DNA of 7,059 bases, from assembly GCA_902461085.1 (NCBI GenBank), contig CABPWH010000086.1:1-7059 (forward strand), written 5' to 3'. Positions within the stretch are counted from its first letter, which is position 1. The number at the start of each line of letters is the position of its first letter. The DNA is from an uncultured Collinsella sp. (GTDB lineage Bacteria; Actinomycetota; Coriobacteriia; Coriobacteriales; Coriobacteriaceae). Below, one piece after another: positions 1 through 5,597 of this stretch. Position numbers and translations under genes: made by a program. A model generated the notes under the pieces. It was not told where the DNA came from and ran no database searches. It worked only from the letters and a program-made list of their open reading frames with translations.

Positions 1-432
1 TGCTGACGTGCTCCCCCCCCGCCCCCCGGCGCCCCCCCCCGCCACGGCATTGGCGGCCTGCGCGCTCCAACCTGCAGCCTGCGCCGCCTTGGCAGCGGCA
101 TCACTCGCCTGCGTTGCCGCCTCGGTAGCGCGCGCCGCCGCCTCGTGGGTACGGGCACGCTCTGCCGCCTCGGCCTCGCGCTGACGGGCACGGTCCTCGT
201 TCTCAAATTCGATATCATCCTCAATCTCGTCGCTCGGATTGAGCAGCTCGTCCAGGCTCACACCATAGAGCTTGGCAAGCGAAATCAGGTTCTCGGTATC
301 GGGCGAGCTCTCCGCGCGCTCCCATTTACTGACCGCTTGGCGCGAGAGGCCCAGCTTTCGCGCCAGACCCTCCTGACTAAAGCCCTTACTGCGGCGAAGG
401 TCGGCGAGCCGCTGCGCAGTTTCTACATTCAT
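1..432 (-). CDS. XRE-family helix-turn-helix transcriptional regulator, partial (3' end off the window)
   Basis: This is a probable DNA-binding regulator. It reads leftward from an ATG at 432-430 and stays open for 144 codons to base 1 with no stop. A perfect AGGAGG (complement of 437-442) lies 4 nt before the ATG, which fixes the start. Residues 5-64 form a Cro/C1-type HTH: the first helix region (QRLADLRRSKGFSQ), then GLARKLGLSRQAVSKWE with the recognition helix near residues 30-37, then the usual NLISLAKLYGVSLDELL tail. Residues 67-80 are acidic. Residues 81-131 are Ala/Glu/Arg-rich and probably helical or coiled coil. Residues 132-144 are almost all Gly and fall in a G/C-homopolymer tract. 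The gene is divergent from the methyltransferase at 701, so it may control itself or that gene; this is inference. The HTH is certain from its motif. The tail's function is unknown, and the final codons may be affected by sequence error. Confidence 0.88.
   Translation of the reverse strand, partial: MNVETAQRLADLRRSKGFSQEGLARKLGLSRQAVSKWERAESSPDTENLISLAKLYGVSLDELLNPSDEIEDDIEFENEDRARQREAEAAERARTHEAAARATEAATQASDAAAKAAQAAGWSAQAANAVAGGGAGGRGGSTSA
11..41. repeat. C-homopolymer-rich tract near the left window end
   Basis: Runs of 8, 6 and 9 C are separated by G or GGCG. On the minus strand these encode the Gly-rich end of the visible XRE protein, using GGG codons, while the rest of the window mostly uses GGC. 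A similar tract sits at the right edge, so this may be an assembly or sequencing artefact at contig ends, or a slippage-prone tract. Confidence 0.6.
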
Positions 433-436
433 GGTT

Positions 437-442
437 CCTCCT
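437..442 (-). promoter_or_regulatory. Ribosome binding site of the XRE regulator
   Basis: The minus strand reads AGGAGG followed by AACC and ATG. This is a full consensus Shine-Dalgarno site with a 4-nt spacer, and it decides the start of the regulator gene. Confidence 0.85.
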
Positions 443-481
443 ATGTGATGCCAGCCGTGCCGCCGGACCGTTTTTGTTCTT

Positions 482-491
482 AAGGCGCCTT
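482..491. repeat. 10-bp perfect palindrome AAGGCGCCTT in the divergent intergenic region
   Basis: A perfect self-complementary decamer lies 50 bp upstream of the XRE start codon. It is a possible dimeric-protein site, for example for autoregulation. Short GC-rich palindromes also arise by chance in DNA of this composition, so the functional reading is weak. Confidence 0.25.
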
Positions 492-550
492 GCACAGTTA
501 AAAATCTATCCGCCACCGCCAAAAGCATGCCACCTATTCTAGTGAGATTT

Positions 551-567
551 TTGACAACCGGCGGTTG
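551..567. promoter_or_regulatory. TTGACA hexamer overlapping a 13-bp palindrome (possible operator)
   Basis: A consensus -35-like TTGACA (551-556) overlaps a perfect inverted repeat at 555-567: CAACCG, a central G, then CGGTTG. I find no good -10 hexamer at 16-18 bp on the plus strand, so this is not clearly a promoter. The symmetric element lies between divergent genes, one of which encodes an XRE regulator. It is therefore a reasonable operator candidate, by inference only. Confidence 0.3.
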
Positions 568-622
568 CGGGTGCATGCGAGCTGGGAAAATGTGTCTAAA
601 CAAAGCAATGACGTCTGCTCGG

Positions 623-652
623 TTGTTCCCGCCGCAACGTTAACGGTAGTAT
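623..652 (+). promoter_or_regulatory. Candidate promoter of the methyltransferase gene
   Basis: A TTGTTC (-35-like, 623-628) is followed after 18 bp by TAGTAT (-10-like, 647-652). The spacer ends in a perfect 8-bp palindrome CGTTAACG (638-645) that could be an operator. Transcription would start near 659, leaving a short leader before the GTG at 701. Both hexamers are imperfect, so this is tentative. Confidence 0.33.
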
Positions 653-683
653 GGTCGTGCTGTTTATTCCGCGTGTCGCCAAC

Positions 684-691
684 GGAAGGAG
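684..691 (+). promoter_or_regulatory. Ribosome binding site selecting the GTG start at 701
   Basis: GGAAGGAG ends 9 nt before the GTG at 701. This supports GTG as the true start over the downstream ATGs, which would remove conserved N-terminal residues. Confidence 0.7.
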
Positions 692-700
692 CCTCGCACC

Positions 701-1573
701 GTGAACCGCGATTTTGCCTCATCGCTCATCCAGCTCAACAACACGTTCTATCGCGAGCACTCCGCCTCCTTTTCCGATACGCGGCAGGCCCCGTGGCCCG
801 GCTGGGTGCGCACCATGGACATCGCGCTCGGGCAGCTCGACGTCGCCACGATCGAGCATCCCGTCCGCGTCTTCGATCTTGCCTGCGGCAATATGCGATT
901 CGAGAACTTTGCCGCCGGCGGCGCACTTGCCGCCAAGGGCGTCGATGGCGCAAACCCCTCGGCAGATGCCAGCTGCCCGTTTGAGTTCTATGGTGTTGAC
1001 TCGTGTCAGGATTTGGCTATCGATGCGCACGGTCACGCCCTGCGCATTCCCAACCTGCACTTCCAGGAACTCGACGTGCTCGATGCCCTTATGAAGCTCA
1101 ACCCCGCCGAGACGCCCGACGTGCTTTTCGACGCCCCGCTCGCCGACATCTCGGTCTGCTTTGGCTTTATGCACCACGTGCCGTCGTGCGAGTACCGCGT
1201 ACGCGTGCTCGACGCCCTGGTACGCCAGACGCGCCCAGGCGGCATCATCGCCATCAGCTTTTGGGAGTTTATGAACGACGAGCGCATGGCGCGCAAGGCC
1301 GTTCGCGCCGAAGCCCGCGCCGAGCTCACCCCGCCGTTTGAGGGCTACGATTCCGCACAGTTCGAGGCCGGCGACCACCTCATTGGCTGGCAAAACGACC
1401 GCCACGCCTACCGCTATTGCCATCACTTTGACGATCAGCAGATCACCGACCTGGTGCGCGGCGTCCGTACGTTCTACAAGAGCGGCGAGGTCCCCGTGCG
1501 CGAGCTTGAGCGCTTCCATGCCGACGGTCGCAGCGGCGAGCTCAACCGCTATGTGATTCTCAAGCGTCTGTAG
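701..1573 (+). CDS. Class I SAM-dependent methyltransferase, Trm9-like
   Basis: This 290-residue, probably cytosolic protein transfers methyl groups from S-adenosylmethionine. The N-terminus has FYREHSASFSDTRQAPWPGW (residues 16-35), which resembles the FSxTRxxPWP block at the start of Trm9/ALKBH8-type tRNA-wobble-uridine methyltransferases. SAM-binding motif I is FDLACGN (58-64), the motif II acidic residue is in GVDSC (98-102), motif IV is DISVCFGFMHHVPS (149-162), and RPGGIIAISFWEF follows from residue 178. The C-terminal YRYCHHF segment and final NRYVILKRL also fit that family. About 20 extra residues, Ala/Gly-rich and then SADASCPFEF, separate motif I from motif II. The methyltransferase fold is clear. 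The tRNA substrate is inferred from family resemblance and from the TrmB-like gene 118 bp downstream; a small-molecule substrate is possible. The start is GTG. Confidence 0.85.
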   Translation: MNRDFASSLIQLNNTFYREHSASFSDTRQAPWPGWVRTMDIALGQLDVATIEHPVRVFDLACGNMRFENFAAGGALAAKGVDGANPSADASCPFEFYGVDSCQDLAIDAHGHALRIPNLHFQELDVLDALMKLNPAETPDVLFDAPLADISVCFGFMHHVPSCEYRVRVLDALVRQTRPGGIIAISFWEFMNDERMARKAVRAEARAELTPPFEGYDSAQFEAGDHLIGWQNDRHAYRYCHHFDDQQITDLVRGVRTFYKSGEVPVRELERFHADGRSGELNRYVILKRL

Positions 1574-1642
1574 GCACCGACAACTCGTCGTCGAGCCGCA
1601 CCGCATCTTTCGGGCAATCTATGCCCACCCTTTTTCAACCCA

Positions 1643-1669
1643 TTGACGGAACGCGCAGCTATGCGTTCC
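1643..1669 (+). promoter_or_regulatory. Possible promoter -35 and hairpin/operator in the trmB leader
   Basis: TTGACG (1643-1648) is a near-consensus -35. It runs into an inverted repeat with 7-bp arms, GGAACGC (1648-1654) and GCGTTCC (1663-1669), around an 8-nt loop. The repeat ends 12 nt before the AAGGAG ribosome site. It could be an operator in the promoter spacer or an RNA hairpin in the leader. No convincing -10 lies at 17 bp; CATACT (1669-1674) lies at 20 bp. Treat as tentative. Confidence 0.3.
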
Positions 1670-1681
1670 ATACTTATGACC

Positions 1682-1687
1682 AAGGAG
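1682..1687 (+). promoter_or_regulatory. Ribosome binding site of the trmB-like gene
   Basis: AAGGAG lies 4 nt upstream of the ATG at 1692 and fixes that start. Confidence 0.75.
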
Positions 1688-1691
1688 CCTC

Positions 1692-2531
1692 ATGGGAGCC
1701 GTCCACGTTCGCACGCCTAAGAACTTTGTGCTCGAGAAGCGCCTGGAGCGCTACGCCGATGCGATTGAGACGAACCCCGAGGCCTATGCCGGAGATTGGC
1801 GCGAGGCCTGTGCGCCCGCAGGCGGCAAGCCCTTCGAACACCTTCACCTGGATCTTGGCTGTGGCAAGGGAACGTACCTTGTAGAGCGCGCGGCCCACGA
1901 GCCAAACACGCTCTTTATCGGTATGGACCAGGAGCCCATCTGCATCGCCTATGCCGCACAGAAAATCTGCGAGCATGAACTGACCAACGCACTCGTTCTG
2001 CCTCGAGGCGCCGCATCGCTGCCGCAGCTATTTGCCACAGGCGAGCTCGATGCCATCACCATCAACTTTCCCACGCCGCAGCCCAAGGCCAAGTACGCCA
2101 AAAAGCGACTCGTCCATGTCGACCACCTAATGCTGTACCGCCCGCTCTTTGCAGCCGGCGCTACCGTCACGCTGCGCACCGACAGCAAGCCGTTGCGCGA
2201 CTACGCCCTGGGGCAGTTTGCCGCGGCGGGCTACGACACACTTTGGGTAAGCGATGACGTGCGCCGCGACCATCCCGAGCATCCCGAGACCGAGTACGAG
2301 TGCCGCACGCGCGAGATGGGTGCCGTCGTCTACGGCATTTGTGCCACACCCGGCGAGAAGCCTACCGAAGAGCAACTCGCAGCAGGCCGAGCGCAGGAGC
2401 AAAGCCTTGCCTGCTACCTGCCCGATAACCTCGATAAGCTTACCTATGTGCCCCTCGGCATGGAAGAGGCCGTCGAGAACTTTAAAAACCGCGCCCGCAA
2501 GGGCAAGAAGCGTCTGCCGCAAGAGTCCTAG
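1692..2531 (+). CDS. trmB: TrmB-like tRNA (guanine-N7-)-methyltransferase
   Basis: TrmB methylates N7 of guanosine 46 in the tRNA variable loop using S-adenosylmethionine. This 279-residue protein has SAM motif I LDLGCGKGTYL starting at residue 53, then FIGMDQE (motif II), INFPTPQPK (124-132) followed by YAKKRLVHVDHL, then TLRTDSKPL with T163 and D164. The TEYE block near residues 200-203 matches the conserved TxYE-type C-terminal motif. The family signature is normally FPDPWPK; here the Asp is Thr128 and the Trp is Gln130, so activity or specificity may differ. The last 55-60 residues, ending in a Lys/Arg-rich stretch, extend beyond the usual length of about 210-240 and could contact RNA. 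It lies 118 bp after the Trm9-like gene on the same strand. Family membership is well supported; G46 specificity is inferred. Confidence 0.82.
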   Translation: MGAVHVRTPKNFVLEKRLERYADAIETNPEAYAGDWREACAPAGGKPFEHLHLDLGCGKGTYLVERAAHEPNTLFIGMDQEPICIAYAAQKICEHELTNALVLPRGAASLPQLFATGELDAITINFPTPQPKAKYAKKRLVHVDHLMLYRPLFAAGATVTLRTDSKPLRDYALGQFAAAGYDTLWVSDDVRRDHPEHPETEYECRTREMGAVVYGICATPGEKPTEEQLAAGRAQEQSLACYLPDNLDKLTYVPLGMEEAVENFKNRARKGKKRLPQES

Positions 2532-2593
2532 GGGCTTCTGATGGTCGCGATGTCGACAAACAAGCGCGAATAGGCGCCGGCGAACGACCCTCA

Positions 2594-2721
2594 AGCCTAA
2601 GTGAGTAGACTTTTTTGCAATAGCCAAGCACAACCCGCATAGCGAAAAATAAAACCGCAGGTAGAGCCCTTGTGCAAAAGCCATGTGCTCGCGACATCGC
2701 AAAAAGTCTACTCACTTAGCT
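2594..2721. repeat. Long near-perfect inverted repeat enclosing 80 nt (MITE-like or structured-RNA element)
   Basis: The left arm at 2597-2618 (CTAAGTGAGTAGAC, six T, GC) is the reverse complement of the right arm at 2699-2719 (GC, five A, GTCTACTCACTTAG), apart from one base in the homopolymer. The match extends outward by AGC/GCT with a one-base indel. The 80-nt interior has no convincing gene and is more AT-rich than its surroundings. An inner GCACAA (2628-2633) can pair with TTGTGC (2670-2675). A TA dinucleotide sits near each outer end, as expected for an IS630/mariner-type miniature element, though the symmetry continues past it. It could instead be a paired regulatory site or a structured RNA. 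It fills most of the 310-base gap 2532-2841; I see no gene in the rest of that gap. Confidence 0.75.
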
Positions 2722-2776
2722 GGCAACCGCACCAAACGGCCGGGCAGAACGCCCATTTCCTGCATTTTCTCGCGCG

Positions 2777-2807
2777 CTGGCACCCCGCGCCGCCGCTACG
2801 CCATAAT
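2777..2807 (+). promoter_or_regulatory. Candidate promoter of the DUF3516 helicase
   Basis: CATAAT (2802-2807) matches five of six -10 consensus bases. CTGGCA (2777-2782) matches four of six -35 bases at a long 19-bp spacing. Transcription from here would begin near 2814, downstream of the ATG at 2683 and upstream of the ATG at 2842, which supports the later start. Confidence 0.4.
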
Positions 2808-2841
2808 AGTTGGCGGACAAACGGCGAGAGAAAGCAACCAC

Positions 2842-5523
2842 ATGGCACAGACCACGACAGATACCGCCGCCAGCACCGTTTCTGGCGCCGGCGCCGCCAG
2901 CTCGTTCTCGGGCGGCACGGGAACCGAAGCCGAATTCGGCTCGCTCGGCGCGCTCTCCCCCACCTGGTGGGAGCCCGAGGATGGTAGCGAGCCCGAACCA
3001 TGGCTCACGCCCGATCAGGCCTTCGAACGCTTCTTTGAATGGACAAGCGACCGCGGTATTGAGCTGTGGGACCACCAGGAAGAGGCCCTCATGGATCTAG
3101 CCGCCGGTGACCATGTCATTTTGGGAACACCGACCGGATCGGGCAAGTCGCTTGTCGCGCTAGGCATGCTCTTTATGGGCATGGCGCAAGGCAAGCGCTG
3201 TTATTACACGGCCCCCATCAAGGCTCTGGTCAGCGAAAAGTTTTTCGACCTTGTGCAGGTGCTCGGCCGCGATAACGTCGGCATGATCACCGGCGATACG
3301 CATATCAACACCAAGGCACCCGTCATCTGCTGCACGGCCGAAATCCTTGCCAACGACGCACTGCGCGAGGGCGAAGATGCCGACGTGGGCTGCGTGGCCA
3401 TGGACGAGTTCCACTACTTTGCCGACCCCGACCGCGGTTGGGCCTGGCAGGTGCCGCTGCTCACCCTGCCCCACACGCAATTCATGCTCATGAGCGCCAC
3501 GCTCGGCGATGTCACCGCCATCGCCGCCTCACTCGAGGAACACACCGGCGCTACTTGCGACTTGGTTGTCGACGCCCCGCGCCCTGTTCCGCTGAGCTAC
3601 GACTATGTGACGACCTCCCTCGAGGGCACGGTCGAGCTCGCCATGCGCCGTGACGAGGCCCCGCTCTATATCGTGCACTTTAGCCAGGATGCCGCCCTTG
3701 CGACGGCACAGTCGCTCGCCAACTTTGGCATTGCCACCAAGGAGCAGCGCGAGGCTATTAAGGAAGCCGCCAAAGGCACGAGCTTCTCCACGGCTTTCGG
3801 CAAGATCCTCAAGCGCTTGCTCGGCTGCGGCGTCGGCGTGCACCATGCTGGCATGTTGCCGCGCTATCGCCTCCTGGTCGAGCGCCTGGCGCAGCAGGGC
3901 CTACTGCCCGTCATCTGCGGCACCGACACACTCGGCGTCGGCATCAACGTACCCATCCACACCGTAGTGCTCACCGCGCTCACCAAGTTCGATGGCTACA
4001 AGATGCGTCGTCTGCGCGCCCGCGAGTTCCATCAGATTGCCGGTCGCGCCGGCCGCTCGGGCTTCGATACCGAGGGCATGGTGATTGCCGAGGCCCCGGA
4101 GCACGAGATCGAGAACGCCAAGCTCATGGCCAAGGCGGGCGACGACCCCAAGAAGCTCCGTAAAATTAAAAAGAAAAAGGCCCCCGAGGGCTTTGTCACC
4201 TGGAACAAGCAGACCTTTGAGCGCCTGATCGAGACGCAGCCCGAGACGCTCAAGCCGCGCCTGCGCATCACACACTCCATGGTGATTAGCGTGGTCGAGC
4301 AGGGCGGCGATGCCCGCGCCCGCGTGCACGACCTCATAGAGACGAGCTTGCAGACCCCCGAGGAAAAGGCCAAGCTCGAGGTTCGCGCCGACGAAATCTT
4401 CGCCACGCTCATCGACTCCGGCGTCGTCGTTCGCACCGAAGTGCCGCCCGCGCCCGATGCCCCGACTGACGCCGCGCCGGACATCGACTACGCACTGACG
4501 GTCGATCTGCCCGAGGACTTTGCGCTCGACCAGCCGCTCTCGCCATTTTTGCTTGCCGCGTTGGAGCTGCTCGACCCCGAGAGTGAGACCTATACCATGG
4601 ATCTGATCTCGATGGTCGAGGCTACGCTCGAGGACCCCAAGCAGGTATTGCGCGCACAGGAGCGCGCCGCGCGCGACCGCGCGATGGCCGAAATGAAGGC
4701 TGACGGCGTCGAGTATGAGGAGCGCTTGGAGCGCATTCAAGACGTCACGTACGAAAAGCCGCTCGAGGATTTGCTCGACGCCGCCTTTGACAAGTACTGC
4801 CAGGAAGTGCCCTGGGCCAACGACTATCAGCTCTCTCCCAAGAGCGTCCTGCGCGATATGCTGGAAAGCGCGAGCGATTTTAAGGGTTACATTCAAAAGC
4901 TCGGCATCGCCCGCTCCGAGGGCATTTTGCTGCGCTACCTAGCAGAGGCCTACCGTTCACTCGACCGCACCGTGCCCATCGAGAAGCGCGACGAGCGCCT
5001 GCGCGACATTATCTCGTGGCTGGGCTTTGTGGTGCGCTCGGTGGACTCGAGCCTGGTGGACGAGTGGGAGAACGCCGGCAACCCGGCAGCCCTCGACGCC
5101 GCGCCGCCGCAGGGCATCGACGAGGTCGTGGCGGACCGCCGCGGCTGCACGCTGTTGGTGCGCAACGCGCTCTTCCGCCGCGTGACCCTTGCCGCCCGCG
5201 AGCACGTTCGCGACCTGGGCGAGCTCGACGACGCCTGGGGCATGAGCGAAATCCGCTGGCAAAAGGCGCTCGATGCCTACCATGAGCAGCACGAGGAGAT
5301 CCTCACCGACGGAGATGCCCGCAGCGCCGCGATGTTTTCCATTGACGAGTCCGACGAGAAGACCGCGCACGTATGGCACGTGCACCAGATCTTTGCCGAC
5401 GAGGATGGCGACCACGACTTTGGCATCATGGGCGATGTCGACCTGGATGCCACGCAAGACGGCGGCGAGGTCATCTTCAAAAACTACCGCGTCGGCTTTA
5501 TCGAGGACCTGCTCGAGGACTAG
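2842..5523 (+). CDS. Superfamily II DExH-box helicase with DUF3516 C-terminal region
   Basis: This 893-residue protein is probably an ATP-dependent RNA helicase related to the Ski2/HelY-like group, active in the cytosol. After a low-complexity Ala/Ser/Gly/Glu N-terminus (1-50), it shows DHQEEAL (77-83), Walker A TPTGSGKS with Lys102, the DEFH box (188-191), SATLGD (218-223), HHAGMLP (334-340), TDTLGVGIN (361-369) and QIAGRAGRSGF (398-408). A basic patch KKLRKIKKKK follows near 437-446. The remaining 440 or so residues correspond to the DUF3516 region typical of actinobacterial members of 830-900 residues. An in-frame ATG at 2683 would add 53 residues starting inside the inverted repeat. I chose 2842 because of the promoter position, the purine-rich GAGAGAAAG at 2826-2834, and the low-quality sequence of the extra segment. 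The family is highly certain; its RNA target is unknown. Confidence 0.93.
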   Translation: MAQTTTDTAASTVSGAGAASSFSGGTGTEAEFGSLGALSPTWWEPEDGSEPEPWLTPDQAFERFFEWTSDRGIELWDHQEEALMDLAAGDHVILGTPTGSGKSLVALGMLFMGMAQGKRCYYTAPIKALVSEKFFDLVQVLGRDNVGMITGDTHINTKAPVICCTAEILANDALREGEDADVGCVAMDEFHYFADPDRGWAWQVPLLTLPHTQFMLMSATLGDVTAIAASLEEHTGATCDLVVDAPRPVPLSYDYVTTSLEGTVELAMRRDEAPLYIVHFSQDAALATAQSLANFGIATKEQREAIKEAAKGTSFSTAFGKILKRLLGCGVGVHHAGMLPRYRLLVERLAQQGLLPVICGTDTLGVGINVPIHTVVLTALTKFDGYKMRRLRAREFHQIAGRAGRSGFDTEGMVIAEAPEHEIENAKLMAKAGDDPKKLRKIKKKKAPEGFVTWNKQTFERLIETQPETLKPRLRITHSMVISVVEQGGDARARVHDLIETSLQTPEEKAKLEVRADEIFATLIDSGVVVRTEVPPAPDAPTDAAPDIDYALTVDLPEDFALDQPLSPFLLAALELLDPESETYTMDLISMVEATLEDPKQVLRAQERAARDRAMAEMKADGVEYEERLERIQDVTYEKPLEDLLDAAFDKYCQEVPWANDYQLSPKSVLRDMLESASDFKGYIQKLGIARSEGILLRYLAEAYRSLDRTVPIEKRDERLRDIISWLGFVVRSVDSSLVDEWENAGNPAALDAAPPQGIDEVVADRRGCTLLVRNALFRRVTLAAREHVRDLGELDDAWGMSEIRWQKALDAYHEQHEEILTDGDARSAAMFSIDESDEKTAHVWHVHQIFADEDGDHDFGIMGDVDLDATQDGGEVIFKNYRVGFIEDLLED

Positions 5524-5543
5524 CCGTACATACTGGAACGAAG

Positions 5544-5580
5544 CGGGGCCGTTGGCAATATCGCCAGCGGCCCCGTTTTT
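5544..5580 (+). terminator. Strong intrinsic terminator after the helicase gene
   Basis: CGGGGCCG (5544-5551) pairs with CGGCCCCG (5568-5575). The stem continues through a T-G wobble to TGGC/GCCA, closing on the 6-nt loop AATATC. Thirteen pairs in all are followed directly by five T (5576-5580). It lies 20 bp after the helicase stop. The T-run is only on the plus side, so it is directed at the helicase transcript, though the hairpin also lies between convergent genes. Confidence 0.92.
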
Positions 5581-5597
5581 GCACTATACGCTATCCC

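Noticed and set aside
145..483. Plus-strand open frame of 112 codons
   Set aside because: It is antisense to the XRE regulator, which has a perfect ribosome site and a recognisable HTH.
719..1606. Minus-strand open frame of 295 codons
   Set aside because: It mirrors the Trm9-like gene, has no family motif, and reflects the GC-biased codon use of the real gene.
2127..2702. Minus-strand open frame of 191 codons spanning the inverted repeat and the 3' half of trmB
   Set aside because: It is mostly antisense to trmB with no recognisable domain or ribosome site. The part in the repeat follows from the repeat sequence itself.
2683..2841. Upstream in-frame ATG that would lengthen the helicase by 53 residues
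   Set aside because: It starts inside the inverted-repeat element, lies upstream of the CATAAT promoter-like site, and encodes an Arg/Thr-rich segment unlike the family. The ATG at 2842 fits better.
3901..4896. Minus-strand open frame of 331 codons inside the helicase gene
   Set aside because: It is a shadow of the helicase frame in GC-rich DNA, with no motif and no promoter.
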